64,000 bases of DNA, from assembly GCF_004114955.1 (NCBI RefSeq), contig NZ_CP030053.1, positions 1,674,001 through 1,738,000 of the forward strand, in the 5' to 3' direction. Position 1 is the stretch's first letter. Each line of letters opens with the position of its first letter. This document shows, piece after piece, positions 47,571-56,475 of this stretch. This DNA is from Bradyrhizobium guangzhouense (GTDB lineage: Bacteria; Pseudomonadota; Alphaproteobacteria; Rhizobiales; Xanthobacteraceae). The position numbers and the translations under genes are program-made. Under the pieces are notes generated by a model. It made no database searches. It had not been told where the DNA came from and was given only the letters and a program-made list of their open reading frames with translations.

Positions 47571-47699
47571 CTCCCTCCCCCGCTTGCGGGGGAGGGCTGG
47601 GGAGAGGGTGTCTCAGCTGGGCGAGAACCCCCCAGAGGAGAAAACCCTCACCCGCCGCTACGCGGCGACCTCTCCCGCAAGCCAAGCGGGAGAGGTGGG
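47571..47699. repeat. Intergenic palindromic repeat, class 4 (CTCCCTCCCC...)
   Basis: An element starting CTCCCTCCCCCGCTTGCGGG and ending with AAGCGGGAGAGG, with inner CCCTCACCCGCCGCTACGCG. A second copy is at 61294-61418. It lies between the convergent GH15 and HAD genes and probably ends both transcripts. Confidence 0.8.
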
Positions 47700-47717
47700 A
47701 CCGGCCGATAGTCCGTC

Positions 47718-48530
47718 TCAGCCCACACCATTCCGCTTCAAAATCATCTCCATCGCCTCGGCAAACCCGTCCTGCTCGTTGCTCGCGGTGACGTTGGTGG
47801 CCTGGTCCTTGACGTTCTCGGTGGCGTTGCCCATGGCGATCGAGGTGCCGCTGACGCGGAACATGGCGAGGTCGTTCTGCATGTCGCCGATGGTGGCGAC
47901 CGCATCCAGGGAGATGCCGAGCCGCTTGGCCATGGCTTGCACGAATGTGCCCTTGTTGAAGCCGGGCGGGGTGATGTCGAGATAATAGGTCTGGGAGCGC
48001 ACGGCAGTGGCCTCGCTGCCGAGCGCCTGTTGCATCGCCTTCTCGCAAGCTTCGAGCCCTGCAGCATCGGCGCTGGCGCCGACGATCTTGCAGGCGCTGG
48101 CCAGATATGGCGCAAAGTCCGTCACGATGCTGGGATCGGAGCGGATCGTGTGCTGCTCATGCGCGACGTATTTGCCGTGGGGGTTATCGATCAGCCATTT
48201 GTCGGTGGTGAACAGCCAGATGTCGGCGCCGAATTCGCGGAGGATCTGCAAGCTGCGCTCGGCCGCATCCTTCGGGATCAGATGCTGCTCGACCGGGTTC
48301 ATCTCGGGATCGACGATCGAGGAGCCGTTGAACGGGCCGACCGGCAGCCACAGCGCCAGCGGCTCGATCAGGAAGCGCATGCCGATCGCGGGCCGGCTGG
48401 AGGTGATGGTGAAGCCGATGCCGGCCTGGTGCAGCCGCTGCACTGCGCTCCGCGCGCGGTCCGTCAGCGTCTTGTCCTTGGTGAGCAGCGTGCCGTCGAC
48501 GTCGGAAACGATCAGTGAGATTTTCGTCAT
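47718..48530 (-). CDS. Cof-type HAD-superfamily phosphatase
   Basis: This 270-residue HAD hydrolase has motif I DVDGTLLTKD with both Asp residues, motif II Ser/Thr (TITSSRP), a Lys in the FNKGTFVQAMAKRLG segment, and motif IV GDMQNDLAMF. The C2-type cap (about 85-195) places it in the Cof/YbiV group, which hydrolyses sugar phosphates and similar compounds. The substrate is unknown. It is the last gene of the tal-pgi to gntK run (9 bp after gntK), so an intermediate of sugar-phosphate metabolism is plausible. Confidence 0.88.
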   Translation of the reverse strand: MTKISLIVSDVDGTLLTKDKTLTDRARSAVQRLHQAGIGFTITSSRPAIGMRFLIEPLALWLPVGPFNGSSIVDPEMNPVEQHLIPKDAAERSLQILREFGADIWLFTTDKWLIDNPHGKYVAHEQHTIRSDPSIVTDFAPYLASACKIVGASADAAGLEACEKAMQQALGSEATAVRSQTYYLDITPPGFNKGTFVQAMAKRLGISLDAVATIGDMQNDLAMFRVSGTSIAMGNATENVKDQATNVTASNEQDGFAEAMEMILKRNGVG

Positions 48531-48539
48531 GGCTGCGCC

Positions 48540-49085
48540 CTAGATTTCCTTGGCCCTGCTTTTCCCGCCGTCGATTTTCAGCTGCCGCACGATGCCGTCG
48601 ACGATCGCTTCGACCGATTCGTCGATCGACGCCGTGATGACGTGCTCGCTCGCTTCGGGCGGCTCCAGCGTGTTGAACTGGCTGGTGAGTAGTCCGGGCG
48701 GCATGAAATGGCCCTTGCGGTGCGCGAGGCGATCGGCGATCAGCTCCTGTGTGCCCTTGAGGAACACGAAGCGGACGTCGTCGCGACCGCGCAGCAGCAC
48801 CTCGCGATAGGTATGCTTGAGCGCCGAACAGGCGATGATGATTTTCTCACCCCTGCTGCAGGCGCGCGCGATTTCGTCGGCGATGGCGTTGAGCCACGGC
48901 CAGCGGTCCTCGTCGGTGAGGGGATGGCCGGCCCGCATCTTCTCGACGTTGCTCTTGGGGTGGAAGCTGTCGCCGTCCTCGAACCGCCAGCCCAGGCGGT
49001 CGCCGAGCGCGGCTGCAATCGTGCTCTTGCCCGAACCCGACACGCCCATCACGATCAATGCACAAGGTGCTTTAGTGCCCGCCAC
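48540..49085 (-). CDS. gntK: Gluconokinase
   Basis: This 181-residue kinase phosphorylates gluconate to 6-phosphogluconate, feeding it to Gnd encoded nearby. The P-loop is LIVMGVSGSGKSTIAAALG and substrate/lid residues are in FEDGDSFHPKSNVEKM, GHPLTDEDRWPWL, CSALKHTYREVLL and GHFMPPGLLTSQF, all typical of the GntK family. The start is GTG 49085, with GGAGG 6 bases upstream and overlapping the pgl stop by 14 bp; longer frames run into pgl and lack family similarity. No gluconate permease is seen nearby. Confidence 0.93.
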   Translation of the reverse strand: MAGTKAPCALIVMGVSGSGKSTIAAALGDRLGWRFEDGDSFHPKSNVEKMRAGHPLTDEDRWPWLNAIADEIARACSRGEKIIIACSALKHTYREVLLRGRDDVRFVFLKGTQELIADRLAHRKGHFMPPGLLTSQFNTLEPPEASEHVITASIDESVEAIVDGIVRQLKIDGGKSRAKEI

Positions 49086-49824
49086 GAATCCCCTCCGGAA
49101 GCGCGGCCCTGTCGACCAGCCAGACGGTCTCACCATGCGAGCGCGCGCGTAACGCCGGCAGAGTCTCGCCATTGAGCAGGCGCGTCAAGATCGGCTGCTT
49201 GTCATGCCCCGCAATCTCGAACAGCATCTCATGGCACGAGGCCAGCGTGGGAAGCGTCAGCGAGACCCGCGGCACGAAGGGCGCGACGTTGGCCTTGGGC
49301 ACGCCGACGACCCAGCGCACGGTTTCCTCGATACCGGGATAGCCGGGAAACAGCGAGGCGGTGTGGCCGTCGGGGCCTGCGCCCATCAGCACGAGGTCGA
49401 ACAGCGCTCGTGCCGGATCGAGGCTTTCAGATCCGTAGAAGGCCTGCAATTCGTGTGCATACGCCGCAGCGCTCTCATCCGGATTTTCAACCAGGGTCGG
49501 AATTGGATGGATATGACCGGATGGCGCATTGCGATCGAGGAAGGTCGCGCGGGCGACGGCCATGTTGTTGAGCGGATCGCTCTCGCCCACGAAGCGCTCA
49601 TCGCCGATGAACCAGTGCACGCGGTCCCACGGAACCTTGCCGCGCCAGCTCGCGCTGCCGAGCAGCTGATACAGCTTCTTCGGGCTCGACCCGCCGGTCA
49701 GGCAAATCGCGATGCGGCCGGGATTGGCTGCGATCCGGGCCATCACCCGCTCGGCTGCGGCTTGTGCGAGGGCTTCGGCATCAAGCGCGACGATCAGCTT
49801 CGGCTCTGCGGCTGGCGCCATCAT
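49072..49824 (-). CDS. pgl: 6-phosphogluconolactonase
   Basis: This 250-residue enzyme hydrolyses 6-phosphogluconolactone in the oxidative pentose phosphate pathway. It shows the NagB/Pgl fold residues: ICLTGGSSPKKLYQLL, VHWFIGDERFVGESDPLNN, FDLVLMGAGPDGHTASLFPG, RVSLTLPTL. The ATG 49824 overlaps the zwf stop (ATGA), and its own stop lies within the gntK start region, so translation is coupled through zwf-pgl-gntK. Confidence 0.95.
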   Translation of the reverse strand: MMAPAAEPKLIVALDAEALAQAAAERVMARIAANPGRIAICLTGGSSPKKLYQLLGSASWRGKVPWDRVHWFIGDERFVGESDPLNNMAVARATFLDRNAPSGHIHPIPTLVENPDESAAAYAHELQAFYGSESLDPARALFDLVLMGAGPDGHTASLFPGYPGIEETVRWVVGVPKANVAPFVPRVSLTLPTLASCHEMLFEIAGHDKQPILTRLLNGETLPALRARSHGETVWLVDRAALPEGIRGGH

Positions 49825-51332
49825 GAAAACTTCCGCCAGCTGCGGCCCTCGCGCCGCAGCAGCTCGTCCGCGCAGGCCGGGCCGTCGCTGCCGGCTTCGT
49901 AGGTCTCGATGCCGTTGTCGCCCGCGGTCTTCCAGGCGTCGAGGAACGGCTGCACGGCCGCCCAGCCGGCCTCGATGCCGTCGGCGCGCTGGAACAGGAT
50001 GTTGTCGCCGATCATGCAGTCGTAGATCAGCGTCTCGTATCCGGTGGAGGGATCGGCGCGGAAATAGTCGCCGTATTTGAATTTCATCTCGACGCCGTCG
50101 ATGGTGATGCTCGGCCCCGGGATTTTTGCGTTGAACTGAAGCTCGATGGTTTCGGTCGGCGCGATGCCGATGGTGAGGAAGTTTTGCGAGAGCCGGTCGA
50201 CCGTCGTGCCTGAAAACATCGACAGCGGCGCCTGCTTGAACTTGATCGCGACCTCGGTGCGCTTGTGGCCCAGCGCCTTGCCCGTGCGCAGGTAGAACGG
50301 CACGCCGGCCCAGCGCCAATTGTCGATCATCAGCTTCAGCGCGACGAAGGTCTCGGTGGAGCTATCAGGCCTGACGTCCTCGGTCTTGCGATAATCGGGG
50401 ATCTCGTCGTCGCCGATGCGGCCGGCGAGATATTGCGCGCGCACCGAGTTTCTCAAGGCTTCCTCGTGGTTCGGCTGCTGGATCGAGGTGAGCACCTCGG
50501 CCTTTTCCGAGCGCACCGAATGCGCGTCGAAGCGCGCCGGCGGCTCCATCGCGACCAGCGACATCAGCTGGAACAGATGGTTCGGCACCATGTCGCGCAG
50601 CGCGCCGGTGGCATCATAGAAGCCGCCGCGATGGCCGACGCCGAGCTTCTCCTCCACCGTGATCTGGATGTGGTCGATGTGGTTGCGATTCCAGATCGGC
50701 TCGAACATGCCGTTGGCAAAGCGCAGCACCAGGATGTTCTGCACCGTTTCCTTGCCGAGATAATGATCGATCCGGTAGATCTGGTGCTCGTCCATGATCT
50801 TCAGGAGCTCGGCGTTCAGCGCCTTGGCCGAGGCGAGGTCGGTGCCGAACGGCTTCTCGATCACGAGGCGCCGCCAGGCGCCATTCTCCTTCATCATGCC
50901 GGTGCGGCCGAGCTCGCGCGCGGTCGGCGCGAAGGCTGCGGGCGGGGTTGCCAGATAGAACAGGCGGTTGCCGCCGGTGTCCTGCGCGCATTCCAGCGAA
51001 TCCAGATGCTGGCGCAGGCGGTCGAAGGAGGGCGGGTCCTTTGCATCGGCTTCGACGAAGGTCACGCATTCCAGCAGCCTCGTGGCGATGTCGTCGTCCA
51101 CGGGCCGCGTCGCGAATTGCTTGAGGCCCTTCAGCAGGCTGTCACGCAGCTCGTCATCGGACTGGCCTTTGCGGGCCACGCCGACGACGCAGAATTTCTC
51201 CGGCAGCAGGTGTTCGGCGGCGAGATTGTAGAGCGACGGCATCACCAGGCGATGGGTGAGGTCGCCGGTGACACCAAAGATGACGAAGGCGCAGTTTTCC
51301 GGCTTGCGCTTTGGTTGCGGGTCTTTTGTCAC
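49821..51332 (-). CDS. zwf: Glucose-6-phosphate 1-dehydrogenase
   Basis: A 503-residue enzyme that oxidises glucose 6-phosphate to the lactone and makes NADPH. The coenzyme fold (CAFVIFGVTGDLTHRLVMPS) is followed by the active-site signature YRIDHYLGKETVQNILVLRF (with the conserved His-Tyr-Leu-Gly-Lys-Glu), RLVIEKPFGTDLASAK, and IEPIWNRNHIDHIQITVEE-like segments (FEPIWNRNHIDHI). Length is standard. It is 30 bp after gnd and overlaps pgl. It produces the NADPH for reductive stress defence in this operon. Confidence 0.97.
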   Translation of the reverse strand: MTKDPQPKRKPENCAFVIFGVTGDLTHRLVMPSLYNLAAEHLLPEKFCVVGVARKGQSDDELRDSLLKGLKQFATRPVDDDIATRLLECVTFVEADAKDPPSFDRLRQHLDSLECAQDTGGNRLFYLATPPAAFAPTARELGRTGMMKENGAWRRLVIEKPFGTDLASAKALNAELLKIMDEHQIYRIDHYLGKETVQNILVLRFANGMFEPIWNRNHIDHIQITVEEKLGVGHRGGFYDATGALRDMVPNHLFQLMSLVAMEPPARFDAHSVRSEKAEVLTSIQQPNHEEALRNSVRAQYLAGRIGDDEIPDYRKTEDVRPDSSTETFVALKLMIDNWRWAGVPFYLRTGKALGHKRTEVAIKFKQAPLSMFSGTTVDRLSQNFLTIGIAPTETIELQFNAKIPGPSITIDGVEMKFKYGDYFRADPSTGYETLIYDCMIGDNILFQRADGIEAGWAAVQPFLDAWKTAGDNGIETYEAGSDGPACADELLRREGRSWRKFS

Positions 51333-51362
51333 GAACGTGGGGCCTTCGCTTGATGGAGTTTC

Positions 51363-52361
51363 TTATTTCGGCTTCGAAGCGGCCGGCTGCTTCGGCTCCT
51401 TGTGGCCGCCGAATCCCGCACGCATCGCGGAGAGAATTTTTTCGGCGAAGGTGTGTTCCCGTCGGGAACGGAAACGTGTGTAGAGGGCCGCGGTCAGGAC
51501 TTCGGCCGGCACGGCCTCGTCGATCGCCGCATTCACGGTCCAGCGTCCCTCGCCGGAATCCTCCACGAAGCCGGAATATTCGGCCAGTTGCGGGCTGTCG
51601 GCGAGCGCCGTCGAGGTGAGGTCGAGCAGCCAGGACGGAATCACGCTGCCGCGGCGCCAGACCTCGGCGATGTCGGCGAGGTCGAAATCGTAGCGATGAT
51701 CGGCCGGCAGCGCGTCGATGTTGGCGTTCTTGAGGATGTCGAATCCTTCGGCATAGGCCTGCATCAGGCCATATTCGATGCCGTTGTGGATCATCTTGAC
51801 GAAATGGCCGGCGCCGACGGGGCCCGCATGGATGTAGCCCTGCTCGATGCGGGGGTCTCGGCCCTCGCGTCCCTCGGTGCGCGGGATGTCACCGGCGCCG
51901 GGCGCGAGCGCTGCGAAGATCGGATCGAGCCGCTCGACGACCTCCTTCTCGCCGCCGATCATCATGCAATAGCCGCGGTCGAGGCCCCAGACGCCGCCCG
52001 AGGTGCCGACGTCGACATAGTGGATGCCGCGCGCCTTCAGCGCCTTGCCACGGCGAACGTCGTCCTGCCAGAAGGTGTTGCCGCCGTCGATGACGACGTC
52101 GCCTTCCTGCATCACGCCCGCGATCGTCTCGATGGTCGCTTCCGTGATGCGGCCGGCCGGCAGCATCACCCAGGCCGTGCGCGGCCGCTCCAGCTTCGCG
52201 ATGAATGCTTCCAGCGTCGCCGAACCCACCGCGCCGTCTGCGGCAAGGCCGGCGACGGCCTTGGCGTCCTTGTCATAGACCACGGTCGAATGTCCGTGGC
52301 GCATCAGGCGGCGAACGATGTTGCCGCCCATCCGGCCGAGGCCGATCATGCCGAGTTGCAT
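51363..52361 (-). CDS. gnd: 6-phosphogluconate dehydrogenase, decarboxylating (short YqeC-like type)
   Basis: This 332-residue enzyme oxidatively decarboxylates 6-phosphogluconate to ribulose 5-phosphate. The N-terminal Rossmann fold ([20 protein letters not shown]) and substrate motifs [20 protein letters not shown] and [20 protein letters not shown] are present. It is the short form (about 330 residues, not the 470-residue E. coli type), which in several bacteria prefers NAD+. Downstream of the tal-pgi gene by 12 bp. ATG 52361 has AAATATC and no strong ribosome-binding site, so some coupling is possible. Confidence 0.93.
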   Translation of the reverse strand: MQLGMIGLGRMGGNIVRRLMRHGHSTVVYDKDAKAVAGLAADGAVGSATLEAFIAKLERPRTAWVMLPAGRITEATIETIAGVMQEGDVVIDGGNTFWQDDVRRGKALKARGIHYVDVGTSGGVWGLDRGYCMMIGGEKEVVERLDPIFAALAPGAGDIPRTEGREGRDPRIEQGYIHAGPVGAGHFVKMIHNGIEYGLMQAYAEGFDILKNANIDALPADHRYDFDLADIAEVWRRGSVIPSWLLDLTSTALADSPQLAEYSGFVEDSGEGRWTVNAAIDEAVPAEVLTAALYTRFRSRREHTFAEKILSAMRAGFGGHKEPKQPAASKPK

Positions 52362-52373
52362 CGAGATATTTCC

Positions 52374-55223
52374 TTAGTTCAGCGCGTCGTTGAGCGCAGC
52401 GTTGAGCGCCGCAAGACCTTTCTTGAGCGGCCCCTTCAGGTGCACCCGGAGCGCGCGCCGGCCGCGCTCGGTGAGCACGTCGAAATCGCCACGCGCTTGC
52501 GCCGCCTTGATCACGCCGAAGCTGGCCTTCTGGCCCGGCACCGGAAGATCCTTGGCGTCGTCGGCGGTGATCTGCAGGAACACGCCGCTGTCCGGTCCAC
52601 CCTTGTAGGCCTGTCCTGTGGAGTGCAGGAAGCGCGGGCCGAACTCGGCGGCGGTCGCCAGATGCCGCTTCTCGAGCACGGCGGTCCGCATCTCCTGCAG
52701 CGCCTCGATGTTGGCCTTGTCGCGCGCGATATAGCCGAGCAGGGCAAAGTAGTCGCCGCGCCGCGAGCGGGTGATATGAGCCCTGAGCCAGGAGGTGAGG
52801 TCGCCGTTGGCGCCCATCGTGCGCAGCGCGGCGGCGTTGTGGTCGTCGGTGTAGAGATCGAACTCCTTGGTGCTCACGACCGGCTGTTCGGCCGGCAGCG
52901 CGCCGGTCTTCTCGAACGCCGATGTCAGCTCGCGGGTCTTGATCTTGGCCGCTTCCACGTCCGGCTGGTCGAATGGATTGATGCCGAGGATCGCGCCCGC
53001 CACCGCCGTTGCCATCTCGAAGCGGAAGAACTCCTGGCCGAGATGGTCGATCGACTTCATGACGATGCGCGCGACGGGATGGCCGGCGGCTTCGATCCCG
53101 GCGAGCGCGGAGTCGTGGGCGGCATCCGTTTCGCCCTCGGTGCGGATGTCGATGAAGAAGCGGTCGTTGCCGTATGCCGCGGACGGGCTCAGCGGCTCGC
53201 CGGCGATCGGGATCAGGCCCTTGCCTTCCTTGCCGGTCGATTCCGCGATCAACTGCTCGGCCCAGGCGCCGAAATCGGCGATTTTCTTCGACGCCAGGAT
53301 CGTCACCTTGTCGCGGCCTTCGAGGCCGGCAAGGCCCATGGCGAGACCGAGCTGCACGCCCGGGTTCTCGGCTGGCGGCACGTCCGGTCCGCAGGAGCGG
53401 GCCATCGCCAGCGCATGCTTGAGGAAGGTCCTGACGTCGATGCCGGCCGTGGCCGCCGGCACCAGGCCGAACGGCGACAGCACCGAATAGCGGCCGCCGA
53501 TCGACGGCTCGCCATGGAAAATGCGGGCGTAGTTCAGCTTCTTGGCCGCCTTCTCCAGCGAGGAGCCGGGGTCGGTCACTGCGATGAAGCGGAAGCCGGT
53601 CTTGGCCTTCGGGCCGAGTGCCTGTGCGACGCGCTCGTGGAAATAATCCTTCATCGCGTTCGGCTCGGTGGTGCCGCCTGACTTGCTCGACACGATGAAC
53701 ACCGTGTTGGCGATGTCGATCTTGGCCTCCATCGCCCGCACCTCGGCCGGATCGGTGGAGTCGAGCACATGGAGCTTCGGAAAGCCCGCCTTCCGCGCAA
53801 AGGTCTCGGCCAGCACCTCCGGGCCCAGGCTCGATCCGCCCATGCCGAGCACGACGGCGTCGGAGAATTTCTGGCCCTTCACGCGGCTCGCATAGTCCTC
53901 ATAATCGGCGACGTCGGCCTTGGCCGCGCTGTCGAGCCAGCCGAGCCATTTGTCCTCGTCCGTCCCGGTCCAGACCGACTTGTCGCGCTGCCACAGCCTG
54001 CGGATTTTGGCCGATGCGCGCCATTCCTCGGTGCTCTTGGCCACGGCCTTGCCAAGGCCGTCGCCGAGCGAGAGGAGCTGGCGGTCAAGCGCCGGCCCGA
54101 GCACGGTCGCGCGCTTTTGGGCGACCGCGCCGTAGAGCTTGTCGGCGGCGTCGGCAAATTGCTTGACGCCGTCCTTGACCAGTTCCTCGGTGATGGCGTC
54201 GAGCGAGACGCCGGAGCGCTCCAGCTCGTCCAGCACGCGATAGGCGTCCTCGACATTCTCCTCCAGGCTGTCGCGCGGCTTGCCATGGTCGCGGAACGCA
54301 TCGAGCGTTGCCGGCGGCACGGTGTTGATGGTGTCGGGGCCGATCAGCTCCTCGGCATAGAGCACGTCGCTGTAATCCTTGTTCTTGGTGCCGGTGGAGG
54401 CCCACAGCATGCGCTGCGGCTTGGCGCCCTTGGCGGCAAGCTTCTCCCAGCGCGCGCCTGCGAACAGGCGCTTGTAGTCCTGATAGGCGACCTTGGCATT
54501 GGCGATCGCGACCTTGCCCTTCAGCGCGGCGAGGCGCTCCTTCTCGGAGGGGTCGTTGGCCCGGGCGATCTTCTCGTCGAGCTGCTTGTCGACCACGCTG
54601 TCGATGCGGCTGACGAAGAAGCTGGCCACGCTCGCGACATGGGAGGGATCGCCGCCGCCGGCGACGTATTTTTCGAGACCGGCAAGATAGGCCTCGGCGA
54701 CCTGGAGATAGACGGCCTTGGAGAACAGCAGCGTGATGTTGATGCTGATGCCGTCGCCGATCAGCGTTCGAATTGCCGGCAGGCCCTCCGCCGTCGCCGG
54801 CACCTTCACCATCAGGTTCTTGCGATTGACGTCCTTCCAGAGCCGCCTAGCCTCGGCGACCGTGCCTGACGTGTCCATCGCGAGATAGGGCGAGACCTCG
54901 AGGCTGACATAGCCGTCGCCGCCCTTGAGGCGGTCATAGACCGGGCGCAGCACGTCGGCGGCGTTCTGGATGTCTTCGACCGCGACGGCCTCGAACAGGT
55001 CGGCCACGGTCCGGTCGCCGCGCTTCAGCGCCTTGCCGATCGGGGCGTCGTATTCGTCCGAGCTGCCGATCGCCTTCTCGAAAATCGAGGGATTGGAGGT
55101 GACGCCCTTGACGCCGTCGGTGTCGATCAGCCGCTTCAGGTCGCCCTTGGCGATGAAGCCGCGGGCCAGGAAGTCCAGCCAGACGGCTTGTCCGTGCTTT
55201 TCCAGTTCTTTGACGGGATTCAT
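52374..55223 (-). CDS. tal-pgi: Bifunctional transaldolase/glucose-6-phosphate isomerase
   Basis: A 949-residue fusion. The N-terminal transaldolase (about 1-370) has SNPSIFEKAI, YVSLEVSPYLAMDT and the Schiff-base lysine in KNLMVKVPATAEG. The C-terminal phosphoglucose isomerase (about 400-949) has VVLGMGGSSLGPEVLAET, FIVSSKSGGTTEPNA, GGRYSVLSPFG and QEFFRFEMATAVAG. The fusion joins non-oxidative pentose recycling with fructose 6-phosphate/glucose 6-phosphate conversion, so carbon can cycle back to Zwf. It is the first gene of the operon tal-pgi, gnd, zwf, pgl, gntK, HAD. No clear promoter was found upstream on the minus strand. Confidence 0.95.
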   Translation of the reverse strand: MNPVKELEKHGQAVWLDFLARGFIAKGDLKRLIDTDGVKGVTSNPSIFEKAIGSSDEYDAPIGKALKRGDRTVADLFEAVAVEDIQNAADVLRPVYDRLKGGDGYVSLEVSPYLAMDTSGTVAEARRLWKDVNRKNLMVKVPATAEGLPAIRTLIGDGISINITLLFSKAVYLQVAEAYLAGLEKYVAGGGDPSHVASVASFFVSRIDSVVDKQLDEKIARANDPSEKERLAALKGKVAIANAKVAYQDYKRLFAGARWEKLAAKGAKPQRMLWASTGTKNKDYSDVLYAEELIGPDTINTVPPATLDAFRDHGKPRDSLEENVEDAYRVLDELERSGVSLDAITEELVKDGVKQFADAADKLYGAVAQKRATVLGPALDRQLLSLGDGLGKAVAKSTEEWRASAKIRRLWQRDKSVWTGTDEDKWLGWLDSAAKADVADYEDYASRVKGQKFSDAVVLGMGGSSLGPEVLAETFARKAGFPKLHVLDSTDPAEVRAMEAKIDIANTVFIVSSKSGGTTEPNAMKDYFHERVAQALGPKAKTGFRFIAVTDPGSSLEKAAKKLNYARIFHGEPSIGGRYSVLSPFGLVPAATAGIDVRTFLKHALAMARSCGPDVPPAENPGVQLGLAMGLAGLEGRDKVTILASKKIADFGAWAEQLIAESTGKEGKGLIPIAGEPLSPSAAYGNDRFFIDIRTEGETDAAHDSALAGIEAAGHPVARIVMKSIDHLGQEFFRFEMATAVAGAILGINPFDQPDVEAAKIKTRELTSAFEKTGALPAEQPVVSTKEFDLYTDDHNAAALRTMGANGDLTSWLRAHITRSRRGDYFALLGYIARDKANIEALQEMRTAVLEKRHLATAAEFGPRFLHSTGQAYKGGPDSGVFLQITADDAKDLPVPGQKASFGVIKAAQARGDFDVLTERGRRALRVHLKGPLKKGLAALNAALNDALN

Positions 55224-55311
55224 GGTGCTTATTTATCTCCAAGCCTACGGGCGGAGGGGGTATCCGCGCCGGTCGTGACGCGCTATCCTCTAGCTAACAT
55301 GCTCCCGGGAG

Positions 55312-55336
55312 GGAACCAATCAAGGGAATGGGCGTC
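55312..55336 (+). promoter_or_regulatory. Near-consensus EcfG-type promoter on the plus strand
   Basis: GGAAC (55312-55316), a 16-bp spacer, and CGTC (55333-55336, consensus CGTT). A transcript would start near 55345. It points at an intrinsic-terminator-like hairpin (55410-55437) and further at the membrane protein gene at 55515. Confidence 0.35.
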
Positions 55337-55409
55337 ATATTCATAGGCTAACTCCGTCGCGGTCATGACGATCCAGGCGGTTATCGTGGTTTTGCGTAAT
55401 AAATAATTT

Positions 55410-55437
55410 GGCCGGCATGGGTCGGCCGAGGTTTTTT
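55410..55437 (+). terminator. Terminator-like hairpin without an annotated upstream gene
   Basis: Stem GGCCG (55410-55414) and CGGCC (55423-55427), an 8-base loop, then GAGG and TTTTTT (55432-55437). It is about 95 bases after the putative EcfG start at 55345. The rest of the 291-bp region between tal-pgi and the 55515 gene contains no credible ORF. Confidence 0.45.
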
Positions 55438-55514
55438 GTTGAGGTCGATCATTCGCGTCGCGAAGTGTTGCCAGGAGGAATGGTCCGCCTGATCGACATG
55501 GGGCTCGGTCGCGA

Positions 55515-56177
55515 ATGGCCATGCTGGGGGAAAGCATGCATACTCGTCCTGATGGTATTGCCGTCGCCGATAACAGGCCATCCGTGACGCCGGCGGCGTG
55601 CATCGATGCCTTTCACGATCTTGAAATCGGCCCATGCGTCACGCGCCTGCGGCTGCTGGTCGCGGCGGGGTTCGCGGTGACGTTGTTCAGTGCAAGCCTT
55701 GCCTTCGACTGGTGGGGTGAGATCGCTCCCTATGACACGACGATAGGCTATCTCGGCGTCGCGCTGTTCGGTCCGGTCACCGCCTGGCTGATCTGGATGC
55801 TGCCGACCGAGCGCGGCCCTGTCGTGATCGTCACCCTGTTCGGCATCCGCGACTTGCGGATCGGCAACGAATTTCTGCTCTGGGAGTCCATTGCGGACGT
55901 TTCGGCTGAACAAATCCGCGGGCGCAAGGTGATCGTGCTGACGCCGACGCCGGCCTTGCAGCAACAGCTCTCCTGCATCCGTGCTGCCACGCGCAGCGCG
56001 CAGAATGAACGGATCGTCATCCGCCCGGAGGGGTTGGCGACCGATTTTGACACATTGCTGCGCGCTTGCAGGGATTGTCATGCTGCAGCCAACCCGGCCG
56101 CCGCCAGCAACCAGGCCACCGCATTGCAGCAGGAAGATGAACACGGCACCCACGGGATCGCCCTGCAAGCGTCATAA
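55515..56177 (+). CDS. Membrane protein of unknown function with a PH-like/STM3941-type domain
   Basis: A 220-residue protein with two transmembrane helices near residues 44-64 (LRLLVAAGFAVTLFSASLAF) and 74-95 (TIGYLGVALFGPVTAWLIWM). A cytoplasmic beta-rich region follows (VVIVTLFGIRDLRIGNEFL, LWESIADVSAEQIRGRKVIV) that resembles bacterial PH-type modules attached to membrane hairpins. The C-terminal 35 residues are Ala/Gln-rich. No catalytic motif seen. Start ATG 55515 (MAMLGES) or 55521; ribosome-binding sites for both are weak. It lies between the pentose phosphate operon and prkA and belongs to neither. Confidence 0.65.
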   Translation: MAMLGESMHTRPDGIAVADNRPSVTPAACIDAFHDLEIGPCVTRLRLLVAAGFAVTLFSASLAFDWWGEIAPYDTTIGYLGVALFGPVTAWLIWMLPTERGPVVIVTLFGIRDLRIGNEFLLWESIADVSAEQIRGRKVIVLTPTPALQQQLSCIRAATRSAQNERIVIRPEGLATDFDTLLRACRDCHAAANPAAASNQATALQQEDEHGTHGIALQAS

Positions 56178-56415
56178 GTTTGCCGCTCGCAAATCGTCAT
56201 GTTGCAGTGCCGGAGGGGCGCGCCCCGGTATCGCCCGGATGTGGCGAGCCAGTGACAATTTCTGGAAATACGCCAAGATGGATAGAGATTCGCACAAATT
56301 ACAGGCAAGTGCCTGTTCGTAATTCAGCGAGTGCCTACCTTGTGCGTTGCGTCGTGTCGGCACCCGGGTGTCCAATGATCGTCATGTGCTCACGCTGATT
56401 CGAGAAGCGGCCTGA

Positions 56416-56441
56416 GGAACGGTCTAGTAACTGCTTTCGTT
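56416..56441 (+). promoter_or_regulatory. Consensus EcfG/RpoE2-type promoter of prkA
   Basis: GGAAC (56416-56420), a 17-bp spacer and CGTT (56438-56441), a full match to the general-stress sigma-factor consensus of alphaproteobacteria. The expected transcription start is near 56450, with a leader of about 25 bases. The rest of the 298-bp gap from 56178 contains no ORF that looks coding. Confidence 0.75.
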
Positions 56442-56475
56442 TCAGCTTGTAGCGGAACTCACGCGGAGAGGGATC

